Positions 8,551-18,380 of a stretch of DNA of 64,000 nt are shown piece after piece; position 1 is the first letter of the stretch; each line of letters opens with the position of its first letter. Under the pieces are notes generated by a model, which worked only from the letters and a program-made list of their open reading frames with translations, ran no database searches and was not told the DNA's origin. The DNA comes from an uncultured Gammaproteobacteria bacterium (GTDB taxonomy: Bacteria > Pseudomonadota > Gammaproteobacteria > Eutrophobiales > Eutrophobiaceae), in the NCBI GenBank assembly GCA_951812995.1, contig CATOTD010000003.1:62001-126000 (forward strand), written 5' to 3'. The position numbers were made by a program, and so were the translations under genes.

Positions 8551-9420
8551 ATGAAAAATAGCCTCAGCATAATATTACCTGCCAAAAATGAAGCGGCATC
8601 GCTACATACATTGTTGCCGACATTAACCGATTTATATCGTGATGCCGAAATTATTGTCGTTGATGACGGCTCTAGTGATGAAACCGGGAAGGTCTGCAAG
8701 CAATATAATGTGAAGGTAATCCGCCATGCGTACGCAAAAGGCAATGGCGCGGCCATCAAAACCGGCGCACGCAATGCCACAGGCGATATATTGGTGTTTA
8801 TGGATGCCGATGGACAGCATACGCCTGGATATATCAGCACGCTACTCGAAGCAATCGAGAACGGCAATGATATGGCGATAGGTGCGCGCGATAAAGCCTC
8901 ACATGCAAGTCTCCCAAGGTATATAGCCAACCTGTTTTATAATAAATTGGCCAGTTATATGTCGGACCATGACATACTTGATTTGACATCCGGTTTCAGG
9001 GCCGTTAAAGCGCGTATTTTTAAGCAGTTTTTATATTTGTTGCCGAATGGATTTTCGTATCCAACGGCGATTACCATGGCGCTGTTTAAGTGCGGCTACA
9101 GCATCAAGTATATTCCAATATCCTGCCCGAAAAGAACCGGCACCAGCCATATTAAATTGATGAAAGACGGACTGAGATTTTTGTTGATCATATTCAAGGT
9201 CACGTCGCTTTACTCACCGCTTAAAATATTTTGTCCGGTGAGTGTTGCGCTCTTTTTTACCGGTATGTCTTATTACGGGTATACCTATATACAGCAGGGA
9301 CGCTTAACAAATATGAGTATATTAATACTATTAACATCACTGATTGTTTTTCTCATCGGCTTATTGTCCGAGCAAATAACATTTCTGATTTATAGTCAAA
9401 ATCAAAAAAAGGATGGCTGA
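8551..9420 (+). CDS. family 2 glycosyltransferase, polyprenyl-phosphate type
   Basis: A 289-residue GT2 enzyme. The GT-A fold spans about residues 5-210, with VVDDGSSDETG, the DXD-containing FMDADGQHTPGY and a GFRAVKARIF segment, as in dolichol/polyprenyl-phosphate sugar transferases. Two hydrophobic helices (about 225-245 and 257-280) anchor the C-terminus. Such enzymes charge a lipid carrier with one sugar, which a GT-C enzyme then uses; the neighbour at 6635 could be that partner. No good ribosome-binding site is visible. Substrate unknown. Confidence 0.82.
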   Translation: MKNSLSIILPAKNEAASLHTLLPTLTDLYRDAEIIVVDDGSSDETGKVCKQYNVKVIRHAYAKGNGAAIKTGARNATGDILVFMDADGQHTPGYISTLLEAIENGNDMAIGARDKASHASLPRYIANLFYNKLASYMSDHDILDLTSGFRAVKARIFKQFLYLLPNGFSYPTAITMALFKCGYSIKYIPISCPKRTGTSHIKLMKDGLRFLLIIFKVTSLYSPLKIFCPVSVALFFTGMSYYGYTYIQQGRLTNMSILILLTSLIVFLIGLLSEQITFLIYSQNQKKDG

Positions 9421-9479
9421 GGGCAGTCTTGTCAGGAGTTTCTAAGCCGATATGGGTAGTCTGGATAGAGGGTCTAATA

Positions 9480-11876
9480 TCATGCGCTTAGATTGTTCAA
9501 GGCGGTTGTTATTTTTTGTAAACGTATATTGAGTGCGGCTTTTTTGTGTTTACTGGTGGTTTTGTCCAGTGCTTGTTGTGTCAGGTCACGGGCCTGTTCA
9601 AAATCGGCCTTGGCATCTTTATGGCGGCCACGTTCAGCCTTGGCCTTGCCACGATTGCGGTAGGCCTCCGTATAATCGGGAGCTAATTTTATAGCCTGGT
9701 CGTAATCTTTAATGGCTTTGGCGTATTTTCCACGTTCAGCCTTGACAATGCCACGATTGCGGTAGGCCTCCGCATAATCGGGAGCTAATTTTATAGCCTG
9801 GTCGTAATCTTTAATGGCTTTTTTGTGCTTGCCAAGTTTAGTGTAAGCCGTACCACGATTGTTGTAGATACCCGCATCATCGGGGTTTAATGCGATAGCC
9901 TTATCGTAATCGGCAACGGCTTTTTCGTGCTTGCCAAGTTTAGTGTAGACCGCACCACGATTGCTGTAGATATCCGCATCATCGGGGTTTAATACGATAG
10001 CCTTATTGTAATCGGCAATGGCTTTGGCGTGCTTGCCAAGTTTAGTGTAGGCCGTACCACGATTGTAGTAGGCAGCAGTATGATCGGGATTTAATGCGAC
10101 AGCCCTATCGTAATCGGCAATGGCTTTTTCGTGCTTGCCAAATTTATTGTGGACCGTACCACGATTGTAGCAGGCAGCCGTGTAATTGGGTTCTAATGCG
10201 ATAGCCTTATCGTAATCGGCAATGGCTTTTTCGTGCTTGCCAAGTTTAGTGTAGGCCGTACCACGATTGTTGTAGGCCTCCGCATAATCGGGATTTAATG
10301 CGATAGCCTTATCATAATCGGCAATGGCTTTTTCGTGCTTGCCAACTTTAGCGTTGGCAATGCCACGATTGTAGTGAACCTTCGCCTCATAGGGGTTTGC
10401 CTTATCCTGACCGCCAAAGGCTCTGGCGCGCTTGTCAAGTGTCGCACTGGCCGCATCACGATTGTAGTGATTCTCCGCTTCATTGGGGCGTATACTTATA
10501 GCAGACATATCGTAATTGCCAATGGCTTTGGTGTCATTGCCAAGTGTAGAGTAGGTATTGCCACGCTGGGCGTGGGCGTGGGGTTTAGCATCATCAAGGC
10601 TTAATACGATCGTGTTATCGCCATCGTCAGTGACTTTGGCATCATTGCCAGGTGTCGCGTTGGTATTGCCACGCAGGGTGTGGGTGTGGGGCCTCGCATC
10701 ATTGGGGCTTAATACGATCGTGTTATCGCCATCGTCAGTGACTTTGGCATCATTGCCAGGTGTCGCGTTGGTATTGCCACGCAGGGTGTGGGTGTGGGAC
10801 CTCGCATCATTGGGGCTTAATACGATCGTGTTATCGCCATCGTCAGTGACTTTGGCATCATTGCCAGGTGTCGCGTTGGTATTGCTACCCCGGGCGTGCG
10901 TGTGGGCGTGGGGTTTAGCATCATCAAGGCTTGATACGATCGTCTTCTCGTCATCGCCAGTGGCTTTGGCATCATTGCCAAGTTTAGCCTTGGCGATATC
11001 ACGACCGCGGTAGGCTTCGGCATCATCGGGGTCTAATTGTATAGCCTTATCGTATTGCTTGATTGCCTGATCGTATTCTTCTCGCTGGTATGCCGCATTG
11101 CCGGCCTTGAGATAATCCTTGGCTGTAAGGGTTTTATAGGGTGCATCGTATCTGTGGCTGTTAGCAAAGCCGCTGAAATCCGGAAATAGGGATGCCTGTT
11201 CGATACCGTGTATATTATCTAGTGCTTCTTGTATCTCTCTTTTTGCAGCGTGCTCGACAGTAATGGGTTTGCAATTCAATTTTTCTGCGGCAATAGGCAG
11301 GCCGAAAATAAACAGGGATTTTTGAGCACTTATGCGCTCGTCAAGATGCGTGGGAACCCAATGCCATAACTTTGGCTGTTTTGGTGTATTTTCGCCTGTT
11401 TCAAATCGCAAAATGGTAGCGATGGATTGTTCTTTGATGTCTTTGGTGATTTCTGCAAATTTTTTTGTATCATTGATATTGGCAATAAACACCTTGCCGT
11501 GATTGTCCTTGTTTTCCTGGCAGGCAAACCAGAGGGCAATCAAGGCATCACGGGTAAAGTCTATTAAGCAAGTCGCCGCCCCATGGTGTTGCAGAGCGGC
11601 CAGTAAGGTCAGATCATGTTGGGACTTTCCCTGTCGATGCTCGTAGTGCTTAAGCCGCGCTTGATTCAGTATGTCTTCATGGTATTGAATAAATAACGCA
11701 TCAGTAATACTGTCGCTAGCTCCAAGTCGGCGGGCGGCACCCGATTGCAGTGCCCACGCATCATTAGCTTGACCACGAAAGGCCAGCGTGGCTGATTCGA
11801 ATTTATTTTTTATTGCTTGGACTACTTCCAGATATTCGGTAAGACTTGTGATTATTGTATCAATTTTATCTGTCAT
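9480..11876 (-). CDS. FRG-domain protein with long TPR tail
   Basis: A 798-residue protein. The N-terminal FRG domain (about 20-220) shows LAFRGQANDAWALQSGAARR and LQHHGAATCLIDFTRDALIA, the two hallmarks of the family. One canonical TPR follows (about 250-285). Residues about 290-490 are TPR-derived units whose helix-packing residues are lost, including three almost identical 36-residue units encoded by a 108-bp DNA repeat. The C-terminus (about 500-770) has eight or so regular 34-residue TPRs (KLGKHEKAIADYDKAIALNP type). FRG domains have unknown chemistry and appear in proteins suspected in phage defence. No signal peptide, so cytoplasmic. It stands alone between the glycosyltransferases and csiV. 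Confidence 0.85.
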   Translation of the reverse strand: MTDKIDTIITSLTEYLEVVQAIKNKFESATLAFRGQANDAWALQSGAARRLGASDSITDALFIQYHEDILNQARLKHYEHRQGKSQHDLTLLAALQHHGAATCLIDFTRDALIALWFACQENKDNHGKVFIANINDTKKFAEITKDIKEQSIATILRFETGENTPKQPKLWHWVPTHLDERISAQKSLFIFGLPIAAEKLNCKPITVEHAAKREIQEALDNIHGIEQASLFPDFSGFANSHRYDAPYKTLTAKDYLKAGNAAYQREEYDQAIKQYDKAIQLDPDDAEAYRGRDIAKAKLGNDAKATGDDEKTIVSSLDDAKPHAHTHARGSNTNATPGNDAKVTDDGDNTIVLSPNDARSHTHTLRGNTNATPGNDAKVTDDGDNTIVLSPNDARPHTHTLRGNTNATPGNDAKVTDDGDNTIVLSLDDAKPHAHAQRGNTYSTLGNDTKAIGNYDMSAISIRPNEAENHYNRDAASATLDKRARAFGGQDKANPYEAKVHYNRGIANAKVGKHEKAIADYDKAIALNPDYAEAYNNRGTAYTKLGKHEKAIADYDKAIALEPNYTAACYNRGTVHNKFGKHEKAIADYDRAVALNPDHTAAYYNRGTAYTKLGKHAKAIADYNKAIVLNPDDADIYSNRGAVYTKLGKHEKAVADYDKAIALNPDDAGIYNNRGTAYTKLGKHKKAIKDYDQAIKLAPDYAEAYRNRGIVKAERGKYAKAIKDYDQAIKLAPDYTEAYRNRGKAKAERGRHKDAKADFEQARDLTQQALDKTTSKHKKAALNIRLQKITTALNNLSA
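10601..10924. repeat. three tandem 108-bp repeats inside the FRG-TPR gene
   Basis: Near-identical units start at 10601, 10709 and 10817 (marker TTAATACGATCGTG), exactly 108 bp apart. A fourth, diverged unit starts at 10931 with 6 extra bp. 108 bp is 36 codons, so the reading frame is kept. The unit is a 34-residue TPR with two added residues in a His-Thr stretch. Confidence 0.92.
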
Positions 11877-11908
11877 GGTTTGCAGGGTTTAACAAACAGT
11901 ACCAACCA

Positions 11909-12640
11909 TCAGTACAGGCGGCTTACCTGTAGTATAACACCCAACATTGGGTGATCAAAATAATGTATTTCACGAAGTTTTATTCTTCTGCTTTTTTTTA
12001 GTTTTATCACTGTTTTATCGGCAGTATCTGCAAATGATTCATCGTGGGTATACAGAATTTTATTTGTCGCAGGAAGTGCTTTGAAATAATTCAAATCAAC
12101 ATCAACATGCAAATAGGAGTCACTGCTAATCTTGATCGAACCATCAATAATGCGGTCTAAAAAATTAGACTCCGTAGCAGTCGCGTTTGCATCACCGTCA
12201 GATTGATCAACATTTTGCAGATGTACAAGGCGCGCATCGCTAACGTCAGACAGATCAACATTTTGCAGATGCACATGGCGCGCATCGCTACCGCCAGTTG
12301 CGGGTTGTTGCCAAGCTACATGGAGTAGCGGTCTGAATTGACCGGATAATTGCAGTTTTTGGTGGATATTGCTGAGTCGATGACGATTTTTATCCAATAT
12401 CATATAGGGTATTAAATCTTGATCAGCTACAGCATCATCTTGATCAGCTACAACATCGCGGGTCTGCAATTCGATTCGGTCGTTGCGGCTGGTAAACGCT
12501 TCATATTGCCATTGCTCACTGGCCAGATCGAGGTTCTGCCGGTCGAATACAATCACCTCAACCTGATACCAGGATATCGCCATGGCCGCCGGGGACATAA
12601 TCAAAAATGCTGTTGCAAGGCAGTATGCCATTAATTTCAT
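11909..12640 (-). CDS. csiV: CsiV-like periplasmic protein (DUF2803 family)
   Basis: A 243-residue exported protein. The start is taken at the ATG at 12640, which opens a signal peptide (MKLMAYCLATAFLIMSPAAMA); the frame is open to a TTG at 12658 that overlaps mfd. The mature protein begins ISWYQVEVIVFDRQ, typical of the family. In Vibrio cholerae CsiV lies next to mfd and supports the cell-wall synthase PBP1A through LpoA; the location here is the same, 7 nt after mfd. Two in-frame DNA duplications sit in a loop: 48 bp (units from 12205 and 12253, giving DAR-VHLQNVD-SD twice) and 21 bp (VADQD twice, near 12420-12450). Confidence 0.75.
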   Translation of the reverse strand: MKLMAYCLATAFLIMSPAAMAISWYQVEVIVFDRQNLDLASEQWQYEAFTSRNDRIELQTRDVVADQDDAVADQDLIPYMILDKNRHRLSNIHQKLQLSGQFRPLLHVAWQQPATGGSDARHVHLQNVDLSDVSDARLVHLQNVDQSDGDANATATESNFLDRIIDGSIKISSDSYLHVDVDLNYFKALPATNKILYTHDESFADTADKTVIKLKKSRRIKLREIHYFDHPMLGVILQVSRLY

Positions 12641-12647
12641 ACGTGTA

Positions 12648-15600
12648 TTATTCCACAATCTTTAATGCGATTTCATTAAAAAAATATCTCAGGATCTGTA
12701 ACCGCGATGCCGCATCGGGCAGTGCTTTATGAATCCGCAGTTTGTCCGATCCATCTAGCTTATAGGTAGCTGGATCGGACTGCACCAGATGAATGATACG
12801 GTCTGGATCAACAGCGGCATGGGCTTGAAAGAAGATACGCCCCCCGTTTTCGCCGAGATCAATCTTACGGATCCCCAATGATCTTGCCGACTGTTTCAGT
12901 GTATTGACGGCAAACAGGTTTTTAACCGCCTCGGGCAATAGTCCAAAACGGTCGATCATCTCTTCTTGCAGCTCCTCCAACGCCGCGCCCGATTGCGCGC
13001 TGGCAATACGTTTATAGAGTATCAGCCGCGTATGTACGTCGGGCAGAAAGTCTTCTGGAATCAAGGCGGCAATGTGTAAATCGATCTCTGCGCCATGATC
13101 AAGCGGTCGATCCAACTGCGGTTGCAGGCCTTCTCGCATGGCCTTGACGGCCCGATCCAATAACGCCATATACAAACCGAAACCGATCTCCTGTATATGA
13201 CCGCTTTGTCCCTCACCTAGTATTTCCCCCGCCCCCCGTATCTCAAGATCGTGTGTTGCCAGCGTAAAGCCGATGCCTAATTCTTCAAGTGCGGCTATTG
13301 CTTCCAGACGTTTTATCGCATCTGCGGTCATGGCCTTGCGTGGTGGTACGATTAAATAAGCATAGGCACGGTGATGCGAACGACCCACGCGCCCGCGTAA
13401 CTGATACAGTTGTGCCAGACCAAACTTATCGGCACGATTGATGATGATGGTATTGGCGGTTGGCACATCAATACCGGTTTCGATAATCGTCGTACAAACC
13501 AGTACATTAAACCGGCGATGGTAGAAATCAAGCATAACCGCTTCGAGTTTTTTTTCAGACATTTGTCCATGGGCAAATTCAACGCGCGCTTCCGGCAATA
13601 ATGTACTAATCTCTGCCGCCACTTTTGCAATCGTTTGCACTTCATTATGCAAATAAAAGACTTGTCCACCCCGTTTTATTTCGCGCAATATGGCTTCTTT
13701 CAATAAGGCATCATGACGCTCTCGCACAAAGGTCTTGACTGCCAGTCTACGCAATGGCGGGCTGGCGATAATGGATAGCTCCCTTAACTCCGACAATGCC
13801 ATATTCAAGGTTCTAGGTATCGGTGTTGCCGTCAAGGTCAAGACATCGATCTCGGCACGCAATGATTTAATTTTTTCTTTTTGACGTACACCAAACCGAT
13901 GCTCTTCATCAATAATGATCAAGCCGGGGTTCTTAAAATATATATCGCTTTGTAACAACTTGTGGGTGCCGATAACAATATCGGCCTTGCCATTGGCCAT
14001 GGCCGCTAAGGTAAGGCCTTGTTCTTTTTTTGATCGAAACCGTGACAATAATTCGATGCGCACCGGCCAATCGGAAAATCGATCGATAAAATTCTGATAA
14101 TGCTGTTGCGCCAACAACGTGGTCGGCACCAACAGGATAACCTGTTTCCCATTTTGCACCGCGATAAACGCCGCCCGCATCGCAACTTCAGTCTTGCCAA
14201 AACCTGCATCACCACATACCAGTCTGTCCATGGGCTTGTCATTACGCATATCTTGCATCATGGCCTCAATAGCATCAGCTTGACCGGGCGTTTCTTCAAA
14301 GGGGAATTTTTCTGCAAAGGCATAATAAGCGTCCTGATCAATCTCATAAGACTGCCCTACTCTGGCTGCGCGACGTGCATGTAATTCCAACAACTCTGCT
14401 GCCACATCATAAACCTTGGCCGCTGCCTTACGCCGTGCTTTTTGCCATTGACCACTGCCCAGTTTATGTAAAGGCGCATGTTCTGGATCAACACCGGTAT
14501 AACGACTGATCAGATCCAATGCCGCAACCGGCACATAGAGCTTATCGCCATCGGCATATTCAAGGTGTATAAATTCTCCTGGTATGCCACCTGTTACTAT
14601 TGTGATCAGACCACAATAGCGGCCCACGCCATGCTCTTCATGCACGACAGGCGCACCGACCCTTAACTCCGTCAGGTTACGCACGACTGCTTCTGCATCT
14701 TGGGGTTTACGTTTACGCAACCGTCGTTGCATAACCCGTTCGCCAAATAATTGCGCTTCAGTAATAATGGCAATATTGGGCGCGTGTATTATCAAACCAT
14801 TTTCAATAGGCATGATTGCGATACCAAAATTGACATCAGCCTGTAAAAAACTGTCCCAATCATCTACCTTTGTCGGCACCCCACTTTGCCTGAACAGTTC
14901 CATGATAGTTTCACGTCGACCTGCCGTTTCTGCGGCAATCAAAACACGTCCATCAAACTCGGCGAGAAACCGTTTAACTAAAGCAAGCGGTTCTTTGGCA
15001 CGGGCATCAATAGATAGGTTGACCGGTAATTCAGAGTCATATTCGATCAAGCCTGCGTTTGCTGTCGTTGACATATTTGCAATATGAATCTGTGCGTAAC
15101 GTTTTAATGCAGTATAGAGATCATGGCTGTTCAGAAAGACATCGCGCGGCGGTAAAATAGGTCTTTCCACATCATGACGTGCTTGCTCATAACGTCGTTC
15201 AACATCATCCCAAAACGCCGCCGCCGCTTCTTTAACACCTTCATCTAAAACCAGGATTGAATCGTCATGTATATAATCAAATAAAAGACTGGTCTCTTCA
15301 TAAAATAATGGCAGATAGTATTCGATCCCGGCCGGTGCGAGTGCTTTACTGACATCGCGATAGACAGGGCATTGTGTCGGGTTGCCCTCAAACCGCATAC
15401 GCCAATTCGCACGAAAACGCGCGATGCCGGCATCAACCAGGGCCACTTCACATGCTGGCAGGATGCGTATGGATGCAACTTTCTCAATTGAACGTTGTGT
15501 CTCTAAATCGAAAGTGCGTATGCTGTCGATTTCATCATCAAACAAATCGATGCGGAATGGATTAACAGCACCCATTGGAAATATATCAATCAAAGAGCCT

Positions 15601-16121
15601 CTTTTTGATACTTCACCATGTGCAGTGACTTGATCAACAAAACGATAGCCCTGTTGGCTTAATTGTGTTTTAAAATCATTGAGTTTGAGCGATTGTCCAA
15701 TGTCTAATACCAAACTATTTGCCAATAAATAATGCCGCGGTAATAGACGGTGCATTACCGTCGTAACCGGAACGACCAGAATGCCCGGCTTGCTGTTAGA
15801 TAAATTGAACAGCGTTTGCAAACGTTCCGAGATAATATCCTGATAGGGTGAAAATAGATCGTAAGGCAAGGTTTCCCAATCTGGAAAAGTAGTGACTGAA
15901 ATAGAATTATTTGCACTGATATAGACATTTATCTCATTGATAAGATTAACGGCCGTAATTGTATCTGCGGTAAGCACAACGATTGGTTTTTGGGTTTGTA
16001 TCGCCATATTTGCAATGGCAAGCGACTTGGCGCTACCGTATAAGCGAGTCCAGTTTATTCTGGTTTGACCAGATGCTGGTAATTGTGGAGACAATACATT
16101 TTGTCGTTGTGCTACTGACAT
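12648..16121 (-). CDS. mfd: transcription-repair coupling factor Mfd
   Basis: A 1157-residue DNA translocase that removes stalled RNA polymerase at lesions and recruits UvrA. The N-terminal UvrB-like module is followed by the RNA-polymerase-interacting domain (VHEEHGVGRYCGLI, about residue 490). The RecG-like motor has Walker A GDAGFGKTEVAMRA, the DEEHRFG box, LTATPIPRTL and RGRVGRS. A C-terminal autoinhibitory domain ends the protein. Length agrees with E. coli (1148). The start ATG at 16119-16121 gives MSVAQRQNVLSPQLP. It is read with csiV, which follows after 7 nt. Confidence 0.97.
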   Translation of the reverse strand: MSVAQRQNVLSPQLPASGQTRINWTRLYGSAKSLAIANMAIQTQKPIVVLTADTITAVNLINEINVYISANNSISVTTFPDWETLPYDLFSPYQDIISERLQTLFNLSNSKPGILVVPVTTVMHRLLPRHYLLANSLVLDIGQSLKLNDFKTQLSQQGYRFVDQVTAHGEVSKRGSLIDIFPMGAVNPFRIDLFDDEIDSIRTFDLETQRSIEKVASIRILPACEVALVDAGIARFRANWRMRFEGNPTQCPVYRDVSKALAPAGIEYYLPLFYEETSLLFDYIHDDSILVLDEGVKEAAAAFWDDVERRYEQARHDVERPILPPRDVFLNSHDLYTALKRYAQIHIANMSTTANAGLIEYDSELPVNLSIDARAKEPLALVKRFLAEFDGRVLIAAETAGRRETIMELFRQSGVPTKVDDWDSFLQADVNFGIAIMPIENGLIIHAPNIAIITEAQLFGERVMQRRLRKRKPQDAEAVVRNLTELRVGAPVVHEEHGVGRYCGLITIVTGGIPGEFIHLEYADGDKLYVPVAALDLISRYTGVDPEHAPLHKLGSGQWQKARRKAAAKVYDVAAELLELHARRAARVGQSYEIDQDAYYAFAEKFPFEETPGQADAIEAMMQDMRNDKPMDRLVCGDAGFGKTEVAMRAAFIAVQNGKQVILLVPTTLLAQQHYQNFIDRFSDWPVRIELLSRFRSKKEQGLTLAAMANGKADIVIGTHKLLQSDIYFKNPGLIIIDEEHRFGVRQKEKIKSLRAEIDVLTLTATPIPRTLNMALSELRELSIIASPPLRRLAVKTFVRERHDALLKEAILREIKRGGQVFYLHNEVQTIAKVAAEISTLLPEARVEFAHGQMSEKKLEAVMLDFYHRRFNVLVCTTIIETGIDVPTANTIIINRADKFGLAQLYQLRGRVGRSHHRAYAYLIVPPRKAMTADAIKRLEAIAALEELGIGFTLATHDLEIRGAGEILGEGQSGHIQEIGFGLYMALLDRAVKAMREGLQPQLDRPLDHGAEIDLHIAALIPEDFLPDVHTRLILYKRIASAQSGAALEELQEEMIDRFGLLPEAVKNLFAVNTLKQSARSLGIRKIDLGENGGRIFFQAHAAVDPDRIIHLVQSDPATYKLDGSDKLRIHKALPDAASRLQILRYFFNEIALKIVE

Positions 16122-16160
16122 TAGATCGATACTTCGCTGTTTGTGATAGTCAACCTATAA

Positions 16161-16211
16161 CAAGACGACGTGCGGGGCGGCGGGTGTTGTAATATGTTGT
16201 TGATCGTCTTG
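16161..16211. repeat. inverted repeat in the lapB-mfd gap
   Basis: CAAGACGA (16161-16168) and TCGTCTTG (16204-16211) are perfect inverted repeats with a 35-nt loop, in the 206-bp gap upstream of mfd. There is no T-run in either direction. It may be a weak structure or an operator; nothing else stands out in the gap. Confidence 0.3.
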
Positions 16212-16327
16212 ACTGCTAGTGCCAACCAGACGCATACCAAACATAATAAGGCTAGCCTGATGCATTGCTACTGTAAGGTGCTATTGCTTTTTTGGTAGGG
16301 AGATCAAGTGCGGCCACAACGCAATTA

Positions 16328-17503
16328 TTACTCACCAATAATGCCAGAAACGGGTTTTACTGTATCCCAGTTTCGACAACTTGGACATAGCCAATGTAAC
16401 TGTTTTGCATCAAAGCCACAATTATTACATTTATACATGGCTCCCTCTGCAATTAATTGGGTCGTCAAATACTTGATTGTTTTAAGATGCGTATGGGCTT
16501 CACCTTCAGAGCTGGATAATGTGTATTCGATCAAACGATCAACGCCCTTTACGGTAGGTCGGTTTTTTAACTCATCGGATATAAAACGAATCGCGGCATT
16601 TTTGCCTTCGCGCGCTACTATTAATTCCGTCAACATTAATAATGGACTAATACCACCGTATACATTGACTAACATCTGCAGATATTCAACAAACGCATCA
16701 ATACGATCCAGCTTTTTATAACAATCAAACAGTGGCGCAATAATTTCAGTTATGTAATCACTATCTTGTGCCAGCACTCGTTTATACGACTTGACCGCCA
16801 GTTTGGTTTTACCTGTTTGCTGTAACATGCGTGCTTCAATTAGACTGGCACGCACGCAGTTTGGATAAAAACTGATCGCTTTACGTATAAGATATTTTAC
16901 GCTACGCAAATCACCTTCATGCAATGCTGATTCAGCACGTTCACAATAAAATTGTGCAATATCTGAATTTAAAGAATTATTTGCAATGGGTGAAAGTTTT
17001 ATGGCAATGGAGATTGCATTTTCCCAATCTCTTTCCTGCTGGTAAATTTTTAATAATTCGGCGTAGGCCTGATTTAGATATAAACCAGAATTGACTAGTT
17101 CAAGAAACAATCCCTCGGCACGATCCAGCAAACCTGATCGCATATAATCCATACCCAATTCAAGTAAGGCATGCGCACGTTGTTCTATATTCAGGGTAGG
17201 TCGCGCAATCAAATTTTGATGGATTCGTATAGCGCGATCTACTTCACCACGTCTGCGAAACAAGTTACCAAGCGCAAGATGCGTCTCTATAGTTTCGCTG
17301 TCTACCTCAAGCATGCGAATGAACACTTCAATGGCTTTATCGGGCTGCTCATTCAATACAAAATTTAAACCCTTGAAGTATTCAGGATAAATTGTTCTTA
17401 AAGAACGTTTGCTTTGTGCATTATCAGTGCGCCTACCTACCCACCAGCCACTCAATGCAGCAATCGGCAATAATAACCAAAGCATATCCATCTCAGTTTG
17501 CAT
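16328..17503 (-). CDS. lapB: LapB (YciM), LPS assembly regulator
   Basis: A 391-residue inner-membrane-anchored TPR protein that, in E. coli, links the FtsH protease to LpxC and so sets lipopolysaccharide synthesis. One N-terminal transmembrane helix (MLWLLLPIAALSGWWVGRR) is followed by about nine TPR motifs. A rubredoxin-like metal site closes the protein (CNNCGFDAKQLHWLCPSC). The start is uncertain: a TTG at 17506, the ATG at 17503 and later ATGs are all in frame, and I chose the ATG after the AGG-containing stretch. It lies 5 nt after lapA, as in other gammaproteobacteria. Confidence 0.93.
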   Translation of the reverse strand: MQTEMDMLWLLLPIAALSGWWVGRRTDNAQSKRSLRTIYPEYFKGLNFVLNEQPDKAIEVFIRMLEVDSETIETHLALGNLFRRRGEVDRAIRIHQNLIARPTLNIEQRAHALLELGMDYMRSGLLDRAEGLFLELVNSGLYLNQAYAELLKIYQQERDWENAISIAIKLSPIANNSLNSDIAQFYCERAESALHEGDLRSVKYLIRKAISFYPNCVRASLIEARMLQQTGKTKLAVKSYKRVLAQDSDYITEIIAPLFDCYKKLDRIDAFVEYLQMLVNVYGGISPLLMLTELIVAREGKNAAIRFISDELKNRPTVKGVDRLIEYTLSSSEGEAHTHLKTIKYLTTQLIAEGAMYKCNNCGFDAKQLHWLCPSCRNWDTVKPVSGIIGE

Positions 17504-17508
17504 CAAGC

Positions 17509-17799
17509 CTAGTCCTTGACTGGCATGACACGCAGATTATTGATTTCTTTGTTACTGTTTTTGATCTGTTTTTCGAGTCGAAATTTTTGCTGCTTCAATT
17601 TTATAATGATGGGTAAACTCGCCAACACGCCCAACAAGGCCCCGACACATAGTGCGATGACAACAATAATGGATAACGGCAGTGGCATTGTTGTGCCAAT
17701 ATAATAATCCAATTCAATCAAAAGATTGTTTTTCAAATGGAATGCTAAACCAAACAACAAGAGGAAAAATACAATAATCAACCTGCTAATACGGAACAT
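17509..17799 (-). CDS. lapA: LapA, LPS assembly protein A
   Basis: A 96-residue inner-membrane protein of the LapA (DUF1049) family. Two transmembrane helices (about residues 5-22 and 42-67) are followed by a cytoplasmic coiled-coil helix (KQQKFRLEKQIKN). LapA works with LapB at the FtsH-LpxC checkpoint in E. coli. The order ihfB-lapA-lapB is conserved in gammaproteobacteria. Confidence 0.9.
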   Translation of the reverse strand: MFRISRLIIVFFLLLFGLAFHLKNNLLIELDYYIGTTMPLPLSIIVVIALCVGALLGVLASLPIIIKLKQQKFRLEKQIKNSNKEINNLRVMPVKD

Positions 17800-17975
17800 A
17801 TTATCTCCACCGTTATCTCAATCTGAGATTAAATAAACCCACCAACAATAGATATTAAAGCAATCATGGCATCAATTAAATTATTGCTTGGTTACAAAGA
17901 CAAAGCATTCAAATAGTCATTACCCTTGATCCTTGATATTCATTAAGCATAGAGAACCCTGATAGACAACAACTA

Positions 17976-18275
17976 TTAGTCAGTAATCGGGCTATGGCAG
18001 TTATTGACCCTTGCACGCATTTGCTTACCTGGCTTGAAATGCGGAACATGCTTGGCCGGTAAAGATACTGGCTCCCCCGACTTTGGATTACGCCCGACTC
18101 TGGGTGACCGATAATGTAATGAGAAACTACCGAAACCACGAATCTCGATACGTTCTCCATTTGCAAGTGCCGACGACATGTGTTCAAGTATCATTTTAAC
18201 GGCCAGTTCAACGTCCTTATAAGCCAACTGTGATTGGCATCTTGTCAGTATTTCGATAAGCCCAGATTTTGTCAT
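17976..18275 (-). CDS. ihfB: integration host factor beta subunit
   Basis: A 99-residue DNA-bending histone-like protein. It has the signature [20 protein letters not shown] and the [14 protein letters not shown]-terminus of the IHF/HU family, and the [10 protein letters not shown] start of IHF beta. It pairs with IHF alpha (not in this window) to bend DNA, for example between enhancer sites and sigma-54 promoters such as the one before pilA. Located after rpsA as in E. coli. Confidence 0.95.
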   Translation of the reverse strand: MTKSGLIEILTRCQSQLAYKDVELAVKMILEHMSSALANGERIEIRGFGSFSLHYRSPRVGRNPKSGEPVSLPAKHVPHFKPGKQMRARVNNCHSPITD

Positions 18276-18380
18276 GTTTGTTATCTCGATTAAGGGGTTT
18301 AGATGACTGCTCTAAACACGTCCAAGTCATTGTTATTATTCTTAAATGCTACCAGAATACAGGTAATTTGTGAGCAATTT

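Noticed and set aside
10601..10924. Regular long repeats that could be taken for a CRISPR array
   Set aside because: The 108-bp units are contiguous with no unique spacers, and they lie in frame inside the FRG-TPR gene.
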